The notes below the pieces were generated by a model that saw only the letters and a list, made by a program, of their open reading frames with translations, had not been told where the DNA came from and ran no database searches. 64,000 bases of DNA, from assembly GCA_947044405.1 (NCBI GenBank), contig CAMRHE010001107.1, positions 153,970 through 217,969 on the forward strand, written 5' to 3'. Positions within the stretch are counted from its first letter, which is position 1. Every line of letters begins with the position of its first letter. The stretch comes from Leptodactylus fallax (Eukaryota; Chordata; Amphibia; Anura; Leptodactylidae). Below, piece by piece: positions 23,461 through 33,989 of the stretch. The position numbers were made by a program, and so were the translations under genes.

Positions 23461-24039
23461 ATTTCTTCCCGTAAATAGGATAGTTAGCCTATCACTCATG
23501 TTGTTTTTAGAAAAGATTGCTTTTACTTGACTTCCTTATCTTTGACATGTCCAGTCAAGTAGAAAGATAAGGAAGAACAAATCTGTATATTCCCCTGCAA
23601 AGCGTGCAAATCAAGGGGAGTGGTGGGAAAGTGGCAAATGTATAGAATCCTTTGACAAGCTCTTGTTCAAGCCTCTAGGGAGCAGAAAAGTTGAGCCAAA
23701 AACTAGTTTTTGACTCCCGCCTATTACTTTTTCATTTTTCCATTCTCAGAATTATATGAGGGCTTATTGTTTGTCGAACAGATAGTACTACTACTTTTTA
23801 TAAAATTTTTATGGGAGGCAAAACAGCAAAAAAAAATCGGTGGTTTGATTCTTTTGATTTTAAATTTGCCATATGGGAAAATTATTTTTATGTTTGTAGA
23901 CCTGGCATTTTATAATTAGTTTGAATTATGTTTATTTATTTATTTTTAATTCAAATCTAGAGAAAGGTGGGTGATTTGAATTTGAAGTTTTTTTTGGTTT
24001 TTAGATTTTTTAAAGAATTGTATTTTTTTTAACTATTAT
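23461..24039. other. AT-rich DNA with a short hairpin and old frog repeat
   Basis: A 13-bp inverted repeat (CTTCCTTATCTTT and complement) lies around 23530-23575. From 23740 the sequence resembles an old interspersed repeat (ATGAGGGCTTATTGTTTG), with a diverged relative near 44340-44400. No gene was seen. Confidence 0.45.
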
Positions 24040-24135
24040 ATTAGCCCTACCTAGAACTATATATACAGACACAACTGCAGTTTTGTGTCTGACATTAATA
24101 ATGCAAAGGCTGCTTGAGCGATTAAAAACAAAGAA
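24040..24135 (+). repeat. Interspersed repeat, copy A
   Basis: About 85-90 bp, including CAGACACAACTGCAGTTTTG and AATGCAAAGGCTGCTTGA, is also present in reverse orientation at 40795-40890. The class is unknown; it is probably a MITE end. Confidence 0.7.
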
Positions 24136-24407
24136 ATGCATTTGCAACCAGAGGAATCAGTTACAGCAGTCAGTGCATCTGGGAGCAGTGATAAAGCGGG
24201 TGTGTAAGGGGTACAGTAAGTTTAGAAAGGAGTGTACCAATAGGAAAGGGGGGTTTCTTGTACATAGAATCCTGCCGTAAGCCAATCTTGCGTGATGACA
24301 CCTGAGAAGAAAACGAATATAGGGAGTCCTTATGGGTGGAAATTAAGGGAGGAATAAAGAATAATAAGATATAGCTAGGGGTTTGTTAGAAATCCCAAAA
24401 TATAATG

Positions 24408-25665
24408 GAATAATAATAATAATAATAGTCCTTTAATAGTCCCACAATGGGAGAAATTCAGTGTGTTACAGCAGCAAAGATAAGCAGATACAAATACAAA
24501 TACAACATGTACAGGAATGTTCCAAGGTGAGAGGCATTACATTGATAGTAGACAGACAGATAGGAAGTAGCAGAGGAGGGGGGGGGGGGATTTAACAGGC
24601 AGAAAGATATTTCAGTTCTCTGTGTGTATTGATCTCCATTTAGGTCAGTGTTGGTTGTACAGCCTTACCGCAGTGGGGAGGAAAGACTTCCAATAGCGCT
24701 CCTTCTCACACTTAAGGTGGAGCAGTCGGTCACTGACAGTACTGCCCAGCGCGATCACTGTCTCATGCATGGGATGGGACTTCTTCTCCCGCATGGAGCT
24801 CACCATGGACAGTATCCTTCTGTCGCCCACCACCTTCACTGGTCCAGTGGGCTCCCCAGGACAGAGCTGGCCCTTCTAATCAGCTTGTCAAGTTTCTTTC
24901 TGTCCCTGGTTGATATACTGCTCCCCCAGCAGGCCAGTCCAAAGAAGATGGCTGATGCCACTACCGAGTTGAAGAAGTGCCCCCCGGATTCCAAAGGCTC
25001 TCAGCCTCCAAGCAGGTAGAGCCTGCTGTGGCCCTTCCTGTACAGGACCTCCATGTGATCTGTCCAGTCCAGCTTATTATTAAGGAGCAAACCCAGGTAC
25101 ATATAGGTGTTCACAATCTCGATGCCCGTCCCCAGGATGTTCACTGGTTTAGGAGGGCATCTGCATTTACAGAAGTCCACCACCATCTCCTTGGTCTTCC
25201 CCGCATTAATCTTCAGGTGGTTCCGCTGGCACCAGTCCACAAAATCCTGGTTCAGTTCTCTGTACTCCCTGTCATCATCGTCTGTGATGAGACCTACTAT
25301 TGCAGAGTCGTCAGAATACTTCTGTAGGTAGCAGCTAGATGAGTTGCACCTAAAATCTGCAGTGTACAGTGTGAAGAGAAAAGGGGCGAGAACTGTACCC
25401 TGAGGTGCCCCCGTATTACAGATCACGGTATCTGACACACAGTCTCGGGCTCTCACGTATTGAGGTCGATTTGTGAGGTAGTCTAGGATCCAGTTGGAGA
25501 GGTGGTGGTCCACTCCAGCAAGGCCCAGCTTGTCTCTCAGTAACCTGGGCTGTATGGTGTTAAAAGCACTGGAGAAATCAAGGAACATTATTTTCACCAT
25601 GTTCCCTGGTTTCTCCAGGTGAGACAGAGCCCTGTGCAGAAGGTGGATGATGGTGGATGGTGGAA
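24408..25665 (-). mobile_element. LINE (CR1/L2/Rex-like superfamily), minus strand, 5-prime truncated
   Basis: On the minus strand the element ends in CCCATTGTGGGACTATTAAAG followed by (ATT)n (24408-24427 on the plus strand). It encodes the C-terminal half of a non-LTR reverse transcriptase. The exact clade is uncertain from reading alone. Confidence 0.82.
24645..25600 (-). pseudogene. LINE reverse transcriptase, C-terminal half
   Basis: On the minus strand 25600-25001 an open frame gives MFLDFSSAFNTIQPRLL (RT domain 3 with the first catalytic Asp), NTGAPQGTVLAPFLFTLY and the active-site box YSDDSAIVG (the usual F/YADD with Ser). NHLKINAGKTKEMVVDF and YLGLLLNNKLDW follow. After a frame break near 24990, the C-terminal tail continues at 24839-24645 with VVGDRRILSMVSSM and CEKERYWKSFLPTAVRLYN. 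The N-terminal RT and endonuclease are missing. Confidence 0.88.
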
Positions 25666-25679
25666 GGTGGAAGCTGAAA

Positions 25680-27135
25680 ATATACTAATAAGACAAATAG
25701 ATGAGGCCGCAAAGCATAATAAAGTCATTATTATTTTAATTTCCCAGATATAAACTGGGAGGTAGAAACCTGCAGGTCCAACAAAGGGGATAGGTTTTTG
25801 TCAGTAATAAAAGACAATTACCTATCACAACTAGTGCATGGCCCAATAAGAGGCGAGGCACTTTTAGACCTAATTTTAACAAATGAACCTGAGACACTGT
25901 CAAAAGTAGAGGTTGGGGGTCACTAATAGTGACCACAACATAATAAGTTCTCATGTACACTTTAAGAAGATGTTCAGTAAAGGGGGTACTAAAACACTAA
26001 ACTTCAGGAAGGTCAATTTTCACCAGCTGAGACAGGAGCTTAGCAGCATAAACTGGGACAATTTTCTCAAAGTGAAGGGAACTAACAATGTGTATGTGTG
26101 AGGGACATTTTTAAAAAGTATTCTAAATAGGACCAGTGAAAAACATATACCTTATGGGTATAAGCAGGTTAGAAATTATAGAAAACTAATATGACTAATT
26201 AAAACAGTAAGGAGTGCAATGAGGGATAAAAAGGAAGCATTTAAAGTACTAAAACAAAAAGGTAATGACAAAGCATTAAAAAATTTTCAGGAGAAAAATA
26301 AATTGTGTAGAAGACAAATAAAGGAGGCAAAGATCAAGGCTGAGAGAATAATTGCCAAGGAAAGTAAAAATAATCCAAAATTATTCTTTAATTATATAAA
26401 TAATAAGAAAATGAAAACTGACAAAAATTCTCAAAAATAATCTGGGTCTAATGGTGGAGAAGGATGATGAAAAGGCAGATCTATTAAATGTCTTCTTTTC
26501 TTCTGCATTAACACAAGAAAATCCAATGACCAATGATGTGATTACAGGTAATGTAAATTCTCCATTAAATGTTACCAGTTTAACCCAGGAGGAAAAATAG
26601 AGAAATGGCGGAGTCCAGATGGCATACACCCCTGAGTTCCAAGGTAATTATGCACAGGGATAGTCAGACCCTTAAATCTAATATTTAAGTATTCAGTAGT
26701 GACTGGGTCTGTTCCACAGGATTGGCGCATAGCAAATGTGGTAAGTTTGATCTCTGTGGTGGGTAAGCTATTTATAGGTTTTCTAAGAGATGCTATCTGG
26801 AGTACCTCAATTAAAATAATATTAAAACACACAATCACCATGGGTTTATGAGGAATCGGTCAAACTAATCTGATCAGATTCTATGAAGAGGTCAGTTCTA
26901 GACTGGACATGGGTAATGCAGTAGATGTAGTATATCAGGACTTTTCAAAGGCTTTTCATACTGTACCACATAAAAGGTTGATATACAAAATGAGAATGTT
27001 GGGACTGGGGGACAACATATGCATTTGGGTTCACAACTCAGTGATAGGTAACAGGGGGTACTTCTTAATGGTAAATACTCAGACTGGATCAAAGTCATCA
27101 GTGGAGTGCCAGAGGGGTCAGTATTGGGTCCTGTC
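25680..27135 (+). mobile_element. CR1-like LINE, 5-prime segment
   Basis: This segment carries decayed CR1 coding sequence: an INWEVETCRSNKGDRFL-like block near 25755, LVHGPIRGEALLDLILTN near 25830-25890, the linker and an RT fragment. It stops abruptly at 27135, where a Tc1 element abuts. The 3-prime part of a CR1 of the same type reappears at 35650-36545. The two are probably one element split by the Tc1, with some loss at the junction. Confidence 0.8.
26890..27135 (+). pseudogene. CR1 reverse transcriptase fragment
   Basis: The frame gives VDVVYQDFSKAFHTVPHKRL (RT block A with the catalytic Asp), then MRMLGLGDNICIWVHN. After a frame change it gives a GVPxGSVLGPVL-type block ending at 27135. 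Earlier parts (25913-26440, linker helices such as EAFKVLKQKGNDKALKNF) are also interrupted by stops. Confidence 0.82.
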
Positions 27136-27324
27136 CTGCAAAGTCAAAAGTTTACATACACTAAGATTACTATGCCTTTAAACAATTTGGGACAGCCCAT
27201 ATGATGATATCATGTCTTTGTAAGCTTCAGATAGGTTTATTGGCAACATCTGAGTTAATTAGTGACACACCTGTGAATGTATTTTAAGGCACACCTGAAA
27301 CACACTGCTTCTTTGTGTAGCATC

Positions 27325-27987
27325 ATGGGAAAGTCTAAAGAAATCAGCCAAGATATCAGGAAGAGAATTGTGGACTTGCACAAGTCTGGTTCATCCTTGG
27401 GTGCAATTTCCAGATACCTGAAGGTGCCTCGTTCATCTGTACAAACAATTATACACAAGTACAAACAAGATGGGAATGTCCAGCCATCATGCCGCTCAGG
27501 AAGGAGATGGGTTCTGTGTCCCAGAGATGAACGTGCTTTGGTACGAAATGTGCAGATCAACCCAAGAACAAAAGCAAAAGATCTTGTTAAGATGCTGGCT
27601 GAAGCTGGTAAGAGTGTGTCATTATCCACAGTGAAATGAGTACTGTATTGACATGGGCTGAAAGGCCACTCTGCCAGGAAGAAGCCATTGCTCCAAAAGA
27701 AACATAAAAAAGCCACATTAATGTTTGCAAATGCACACAGGAACAAAGAACAAAGATACATTTTTGGAGACATGTCCTGTGGTCTGACGAAACTAAAATT
27801 GAACTGTTTGGCCATAATGACCATTGTTAACATTTGGAGGAAAAATGGAGAAGCTTGTAAGCCTAAGAACACCATCCCAACTGTGAAACACGTGGTGGCA
27901 GCATCATGTTGTGGGGTTGTTTTGCTGCAGGAGGGACCGGTGCACTTCATAAAATAGATGGAATCATGAGGAAAGAACATTATGTGA
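27325..27987 (+). pseudogene. Tc1 transposase, N-terminal and first catalytic part
   Basis: The ATG at 27325 starts MGKSKEISQDIRKRIVDLHK, the paired-type DNA-binding domain, followed by SSLGAISRYLKVPRSSVQTII. A stop occurs at 27637-27639. In other frames the sequence continues with WSDETKIELF-like coding (first catalytic Asp, about 27776-27810) and a PTVKH block near 27880. The frame is broken several times, then cut by the LTR insertion. The remainder is at 32655-32963. Confidence 0.88.
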
Positions 27988-27991
27988 CAAT

Positions 27992-28427
27992 TGTGAGTAT
28001 GTGAACCTAGAGGGCGCTAGGGAGCGACCCAGGCCAGCCCTGAAAAGGCCCCCAGCCACACCTTTTGGTGGGGCGCGTAACTCCAGAAGGCTGGAGTATC
28101 CTGCAGGAAGCAGGAGATGGTGGACCCAGCCAAAGGCAGACAGGGCGGTCTGTCCCCAGAGGACTGGGGTCCAGAGAGGACTTACAGAGATTGTCAAGCT
28201 TCTTATTGCCCCAGAGGCTAGTTAGGGGCTCAAGGAGTCAGTTAGTGCCCTAACTGTGGCCTAGGTTTTTTGTTGTTTTGTTATGGTGCAAGTAAGCTGA
28301 ATAAAGCCCGTTTATTTTATACTTGGACCGTCTGAACGCTATCTGTCCGGCGCCCAGTACCACGAACCACCGCTGTCAAGACCAGGAGTCTACCGCCATT
28401 TGAGATTAATTCCCCCAAGTTGTCGCA
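27992..28427 (+). repeat. 5-prime LTR of the gene-capturing element
   Basis: A 436-bp TG...CA LTR, highly similar to 32212-32650 along its whole length. The visible differences are scattered substitutions and short indels, including one of three bases near 28190. GAATAAAGCCCG near 28297 supplies a polyadenylation signal. The LTR pair implies one integration event. Confidence 0.93.
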
Positions 28428-28922
28428 TATGGTAGAGGATGCGGGCATAAAGAGATCCACGCAACTCCTGGAAGACAAGTGGTTGGTGACTGCAGTACTG
28501 CTAAGTGTGCATTGTGGCCTACAGCTGGAAGAAATCTGTGATTTCAACTGAGAAACCCAGGAAGGGGTGAGTGGAATATGCAACATAGCAAATTATGTGC
28601 AAAAACTGGTGAAATTAAAACTCTGGAAGAGGAATCCAGGGAATGTACTTTGTGTATACTGTGGCACAGAAGTCTGTAAAGTGCTTGCTGATGGCAAGAA
28701 AGTAAGCAATGTGTGTAGAAGCTGGATATTGCAAACAGTCTATGTGAAAGGCTATGGTGCATGATTGTGTTTTCTGTGGAAGACAGAAGAAAATGCTGGT
28801 TGTTGTAGTGCCACATAAGTTAACTGTTTCAATACATGTGACTGCAGAAGATGGCAAAAAAAAGTTGCTGCCGGTTGAACCCAAGGTTGCTGTGGAATAT
28901 TGTGTAATCTTGTTAGTAAACC
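28428..28922 (+). other. Leader of the LTR element
   Basis: The sequence starts TATGGTAGAGGATGCGG just inside the LTR, where a tRNA primer-binding site is expected. The TGG is compatible, but I cannot name the tRNA. Short frames (28567-28764 and 28754-28954) contain cysteine pairs (CVYCGTEVC and CVFCGRQKK), but I recognise no family. No gag capsid motif was found. Confidence 0.45.
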
Positions 28923-29954
28923 ATGGGCAAGAAAAAGAGAATTTCAGCTTGTAAAAAAGCAGAGAAGTTATGCACAGGTTTATTGGTGCAGCAGTCTGAA
29001 TGCAGAGAGACACAAAACCCGGAACAGAGCATGTGGAATGCAAGTAAAGATAAAGGGTTGCACGAGAGTGACTCAGTTTTTCTAAAGCACCTCTGTTCTA
29101 TGAAAGAATATGTCCCTGCTGACTGTATGTCTCATACTGGAGTGCATCAAAGCGCCAAAGATGAAAATATTGTGGTGCAGCAGCTTCAAGATAAGAATAA
29201 AACCATCAGGTTCATGTATGAAGATGAAATATCTGATTGGAAATGGCAACTTGAGGTATCAGAAAAAGAGAACCTTAAGTTAAAGAAAGAGCTTGAGACT
29301 ATAAAGAGTTTATATCCTAGTCATTGTGAAAATGTGGTACTGGGTTTGCCTGGAATGGACTGTGTCACTAAGAAGGAGTTTGCAGAAATGAAATGTGCTC
29401 TATCTAATAAAGTCCTACAGAGTGTTGGACAAAAGCAAGTGCTTGAGAAGCAATTGCAGGATTTATAAGAGCAGCATGTCCAAGACTCCATTGTCAAAGA
29501 GAGTGTCATTGAAAAATTAAGAGATGACATTGAAACTGCTAAATGTGAGAGAAATGAATTTTTGCAGTGTCAGTCAGAATGTCTGGATGACCAAGTCAGG
29601 AAATGTGAAAAACTTTCAGCTGCATTAACTGAAAATGAAATTGCAGAGCTGAGGAAGCATGTGTCTGACTGAGAGAGTGATTTAGAATCTGTGGTGCAGA
29701 CATTGCAGTCAGAGCAAAACTTGCATAAACTAAAGCAGATTCGGCTAAATAGTGAAGTCAACGTATGGAGGAGCAGACCTGGAGTTCTGATACAAAAAGA
29801 AATGGAACTCAAAGCTAGAATATGTAGCCTGGAGAGGGCGCTGTCAGGATCTTGTGAAGATAATGAGAAATTGTCTGTTTTGGTGCAAAATAAAGACAAA
29901 GAATTGATGGAGATGTCGTCTGTCCATGCTCAGAAAGTGCAAGCCTTACAAGAG
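28923..29954 (+). pseudogene. Unrecognised coiled-coil coding segment in the LTR element
   Basis: A single frame is broken by in-frame stops at 29466-29468 and near 29671. It encodes acidic/basic heptad-rich helices (for example SEKENLKLKKELETIKSLY near 29260 and KVLQSVGQKQVLEKQLQDL near 29410-29465). Composition and heptads indicate coiled coil. I cannot assign a parent gene. It runs in the same frame into the myosin-like segment. Confidence 0.6.
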
Positions 29955-30490
29955 AGTCATAAAAAAGTAGAGACTCAACTTCAAGAGCTGCAACTAAAAG
30001 TCACAGAAGGGGACAGGTTTCGAGCAGAACTGCTAGACAAGGCAAACAGACTGCAGGTGGAATTGAATAATGTCACAGGGCTTCTTTCTCAAGCAGACAG
30101 CAAGTTTATCAAACTTTCCAAAGATTTTTCTACACTAGAATCTCAGATTCAGGACACTCAGGAACTTTTGCAAGAAGAAACTCGACAGAAGCTTGACCTT
30201 AGTACAAAACTAAAACAAATGGAAGATGAGAAAAATGGTTTCCTTGAGCAACTAGAGGAAGAAGAGATAGCAAAAAGAGATTTGACAAAGCGGATTTCAA
30301 CACTACAGGCTCAGGCAACTGATATGAAGAAAAAAAAATAGAGGATAGTATTGGGTCCTTGGACTCTGTTGAAGAACTAAAGAAAAAGTTGCAAAAGGAG
30401 CTAGAAGCTACAAATCAATGGTTTGAAGAGAAAGCCAATGCTTATGACATGCTGGAAAAGGCCAAGAGAGAATTGGACCTCCAGATAGAA
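29955..30490 (+). pseudogene. Captured non-muscle myosin heavy chain tail segment
   Basis: The frame reads [38 protein letters not shown] (about 30055-30105), [20 protein letters not shown] (30135-30195), [12 protein letters not shown] and LEKAKRELDLQ. This follows, block for block, part of the rod of vertebrate myosin-9/myosin-10. The rod dimerises into bipolar filaments. A net minus-one change at the A9 run (30330-30338) follows MKKK, and the next frame starts at EDSIGSL. About 180 residues that are multi-exonic in the host gene are contiguous here, so the capture was from spliced RNA. No motor domain is present. Confidence 0.85.
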
Positions 30491-31150
30491 GACATGAAGA
30501 TTCAGTTTGAGGGAAACCTGTCTAATTTATCTTCTGAGATTGTAGATCTAAAAATTCTTGTTGCTAAACTAAAGGTGCAAGTGGACAAACAGGAGGAAGT
30601 TGCACGCATCAAGGAACAGCTGGAGTTTCAGATGGATCAAGTGAAGCACGAGTCAGAAATAAAGTGGGAAGAGCACACTTTTCAGATTGAACAGTTAAAA
30701 ACCAAAGTGGAATCTAAAAGAGAAGAATTGGATCGATTGCAGCAGTCTTTATCCAATACTGAACAGTCGGCATCTGCACTATCTTCAAAGTTGGCAGCAC
30801 TAGAAGCTGAAAAGGACTCGCTGCAGAGCCTGTTAACCTCTAAAGAATCAGAGCTGTTATCCCTGAAAATGTGATTCAAGAAACAGAGTCTTTATTCAAC
30901 CAAGAGCAAGATAAGAGAGCCACTGAGATACGGGACTTGAATGAAAGACTTGACAAAAAGTCTGCAGATGAGCAGAAGCTTTATCAGAAGATGTTAGAGG
31001 ATCAGTTCAATATAGTTCAGGGAACAGTGAGGGAAGCAGAAAATATCATCCAGGATGCAGTGCGAAGGATTGAGGAAGATCTGCAAGCTGCAATAGTAAA
31101 AACTGAGATGGAGGCTGCTCAGAAATATGCGGCAATGAAGAAAGTTCCAG
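30491..31150 (+). pseudogene. Captured HIP1/HIP1R-like coiled-coil segment
   Basis: After the myosin-like part, helices continue (for example SNTEQSASALSSKLAALEAE near 30756-30815). A frame change occurs near 30871. Then come [20 protein letters not shown] and [20 protein letters not shown] (31012-31072). The EAExIIQDA motif at the end of a coiled coil is characteristic of huntingtin-interacting protein 1 and HIP1R, endocytic clathrin/actin adaptors. Neither the ANTH nor the talin-like I/LWEQ domain is present. The match is from memory of the family and less certain than the myosin or hnRNP U assignments. Confidence 0.6.
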
Positions 31151-31734
31151 AGCTGGAATCAGAGATATGTGCGCTACAGAAGGCGTTAGAATTGGAGACA
31201 GCTGCCAGCATAGATGCAGAGAAAGCAGAGCCATTAAGGCAGCCAGAACATGTAACCAAAAAGCATTTGGGTACTGACAGTAAAAACTGTGATGTTGAAA
31301 ACTTGGTATCCCAGTCCTCCGGTGTTAGCACAGGGAATGAAAATAACTTGGAGAATGTTGAGATGACGATATCACCAGCTCCTGTACTGTCAGAAAGGGG
31401 TTGGCACGAAAATTCTTGCAATCTATCACAGTACCACAACATGCCTCCAGAAAGTTATGTGTATGAGAAAGAGGAGGTAAGACTAGAGTATGGAAGTGGT
31501 TCTCCTGCTGTCGTACAGGTGTGGAAGCATTATACAGAAACCATTCCAATATATGATGTGGCAGTTGTTAAAGACATACCAGAAAATGTAGTTCAGTGTG
31601 AGCTATTTTGTGAGGGTGTACTGTATGGCTCTTGTGCAGAAGGAGAAGATATTGCAGTACAGAGCCTGTGTATCTCAAACAAAGAGGAGAGCAAGCAGCT
31701 TATGTTTCCTAAACTTCTAAGCCTTGATGGTGAT
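31151..31734 (+). pseudogene. Unrecognised segment between HIP1-like and SPRY parts
   Basis: Part of the 404-codon frame 30871-32085. It starts with a polar linker (31250-31440). A compact, probably folded region follows, with [18 protein letters not shown] (31473-31527) and [20 protein letters not shown] near 31540-31600. It resembles an ordered domain rather than coiled coil. I do not recognise its parent gene; it could be a further captured host exon set or element-specific. Confidence 0.55.
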
Positions 31735-32085
31735 GGCAAAGTTTGCTTTGAGATGAAGGTTACGGAAAAGGTACCCGTGAAACATTTATACTCTAAAGAC
31801 ATTGATCTGCATGTAGTACGTGTTAGTTGGTCTCTGAGCTCCTGTGGATTCATGATAGGAGAAGATGAAGATTCTTACAGCTATTCACTAAAGGAATCAA
31901 AGTCATGCAATGGGATGGCTGAAGACTATGGCGAGAAATGTGATGAAAATGATGTGATCCCCTGTATGGCGAATTGTGAAGGTGATGAAGTAAAACTTGC
32001 CTTTGCACAGAATGGCCAGGATCTTGGCGTAGCATTTAAAGTGATGAGAAAATGGAAAACTCGACTGAGCGGAATTTGGAAGTAG
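31735..32085 (+). pseudogene. Captured hnRNP U-type SPRY domain
   Basis: The frame gives [59 protein letters not shown] and [14 protein letters not shown]. This matches the SPRY domain of hnRNP U family nuclear RNA/DNA-binding proteins throughout. The neighbouring SAP, NTPase-like and RGG regions are absent. Homology ends at 32040; about 15 element-specific codons follow before the stop at 32083-32085. This last segment has no visible stop or frameshift. It may have been the 3-prime-most capture. Confidence 0.88.
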
Positions 32086-32194
32086 AGACCGCCAGATTGG
32101 GACTTCTGGAGAGACACTGGACAGGCATACATGGTTGAAGAGGGACTTCGACATAGGATGTCTCGTCCCATTGTAGCTCACCCCATGGGTAGTG

Positions 32195-32211
32195 AGCTGA
32201 GGGGGAGGGTA
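32195..32211 (+). promoter_or_regulatory. Polypurine tract before 3-prime LTR
   Basis: A purine run (GAGCTGAGGGGGAGGGT) ends at the 3-prime LTR boundary at 32212. This is the position where plus-strand DNA synthesis is primed in LTR retroelements. Confidence 0.8.
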
Positions 32212-32650
32212 TGTGAGTATGTGAACCTAGAGGGCGCTAGGGAGCGACCCAGGCCAGCCCTGAAAAGGCCCTCAGCCACACCTTTGGGTGGGGGCGCATA
32301 ACTCCAGAAGGCTGGAGTATCCTGCAGGAAGCAGGAGATGGTGGACCCAGCCAAAGGCAGACAGGGCAGTCTGTCCCCAGAGGGCTGGGGTCCAGAGAGG
32401 ACTTACAGAGACTAAGTCAAGCTTCTTATTGCCCCAGAGGCTAGTTAGGGGCTCAAGGAGTCAGTTAGTGCCCTAACTGTGGCCTAGGTTTTTTGTTGTT
32501 TTGTTATATTGCACGTAAGCTGAATAAAGCCCGTTTATTTTACACTTGGACCATCTGAGCGCTATCTCTCCGGCGCCCAGTACCACGAACCACCGCTGTT
32601 GGGAGCAGGAGTCCGCCACCATTTGAGATTAATTCCCCCAAGTTGTCGCA
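32212..32650 (+). repeat. 3-prime LTR of the gene-capturing element
   Basis: A 439-bp partner of 27992-28427. It ends TTGTCGCA at 32650 and is followed directly by CAAT and the Tc1 transposase continuation. Confidence 0.93.
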
Positions 32651-32654
32651 CAAT

Positions 32655-32963
32655 ACTGAAGCAATATCTCAAGACATTAGTCAGGAAGTTAAAGCTTGGG
32701 CACAAATGGGTCTTCCAAATGGACAATGACCCGAAGCATACTGCCAAACTGGTTACAAAGTGGCTTAAGGATAACAAAGTCAATGTTTTGGAGTGGCTAT
32801 CACAAAGCCCTGATCTCAAGCCTATTGAAAATTTATGGGCAAAGCTGAAAAGACAGGTGCGAGCAAGGCAGCCCACAAACATGGCTCAGTTACACCAGTT
32901 CTGTCAGGAGGAATTACTACCAACTATTGTGAGAAGCTTGTGGAAAGATATCCAAAACGTTTG
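32655..32963 (+). pseudogene. Tc1 transposase, C-terminal part
   Basis: Directly after the LTR element's second CAAT duplication, the frame encodes KQYLKTLVRKLKLGHKWVFQ, the second catalytic Asp in [10 protein letters not shown], and the Glu in SQSPDLKPIENLWAKLK. This gives the expected DD34E spacing, and the frame ends RSLWKDIQNV. It joins colinearly to 27987 once the insertion is removed. Confidence 0.88.
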
Positions 32964-33668
32964 ACTCAAGTCATACAGTTTAAGGGCAATGGTACCAAAT
33001 AGTAATGAAATGTATGTAAACTTTTGACTTTGCAGAAAGTAATAAAAACGACTTAAAAATTCTCTCTCTCTCATTATTCTGGCATTTGACAAATATAAAT
33101 AATTTTGGTAATCCTAATTGGCCTAAAACGGGAAAAGTATATTCTGAATTCATGTCAGATAGTGATAAAAACATGTCTTTTTATATAGTGCATGCAGGGG
33201 CGCACCGCTAATGAGGCGAAGTGAGGAGGCACTGTCCGTCACTGTCTAGGGGGCAGCATTTTTACTATTCAATGTAAACCAGCCCAGGACAGGCTGCTTT
33301 AAAAAAAAAAAAAACAAACCTGAGCGGGGCCTGTCCCGGGCTGGTTTACGAGACGTCGCATCTCAGGGCAGGTGGCGATACAATGACGTCATGCGCTGCC
33401 TACGCTAAGACACAGACGTGGCAGACAAGAGGAGGAAGCGGTGGCGGCTCCATCAAGGCATCGCAGGTAGGTGAGGATAACTTTTTTTTTTATATATAAA
33501 TAGGCCTATTTATTTGCCTACCCCGCTTCTGCTTGTGGCCGCCTCCGCTTCCCCTTCTGCTATGGGACGCAGAAAGGGAAGTGGATGCCGCTGTGAGAAG
33601 CCGCGGGCATCGGTAAGTGAGGCCGTGGACATCAGTAAGTGAGGCCGCGGGCCTCAAATACTACTATT

Positions 33669-33986
33669 ATTATACTCCGGGGTCTTTTCAGACTCCGGAG
33701 TATAATGATCGGGGACCCAGGGGAGGTGAGGGAACATAAAAACCAATGTTACTCACTTCCTGGGATCCGATGTTACTCCGAGCAGGCTTGGGGCCTCTGG
33801 TGACGTCATCAGGTCGCGTCACCGGCCTGATCATGGGACGTGTGTGCGCAATTAAACAGGGCCAAAAGCTGCAAGGAGTGCACCGGTGTCCAGGATAGGT
33901 AAGTAACACTGGTTTTTAGGTTTGTCACCTCCTCTGGGTCTCCAATCATTATACTCTGGGGTCTGAAAAGACCCCAGAGTAAAATA
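33669..33986. repeat. Palindrome-bounded module inside hAT
   Basis: Two near-perfect palindromes of about 38 bp (33669-33706 and 33948-33986; core ATACTCCGGGGTC / GACTCCGGAGTAT) bracket about 240 bp. The same arrangement occurs at 52359-52655. Confidence 0.8.
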
Positions 33987-33989
33987 ATA

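Larger units (their letters stand above)
27992..32650 (+). mobile_element. Non-autonomous LTR retrotransposon carrying captured cellular coding sequence
   Basis: A 4,659-bp element sits in the Tc1 transposase gene, flanked by a 4-bp duplication CAAT (27988-27991 and 32651-32654). The LTRs (27992-28427 and 32212-32650) both start TGTGAGTATG and end AAGTTGTCGCA. A purine-rich tract precedes the 3-prime LTR. The 3.78-kb interior has no gag, protease, RT, RNase H or integrase motif. It has coiled-coil coding segments resembling myosin-II and HIP1 and an hnRNP U SPRY domain. Mobility would have required enzymes in trans. Confidence 0.88.
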
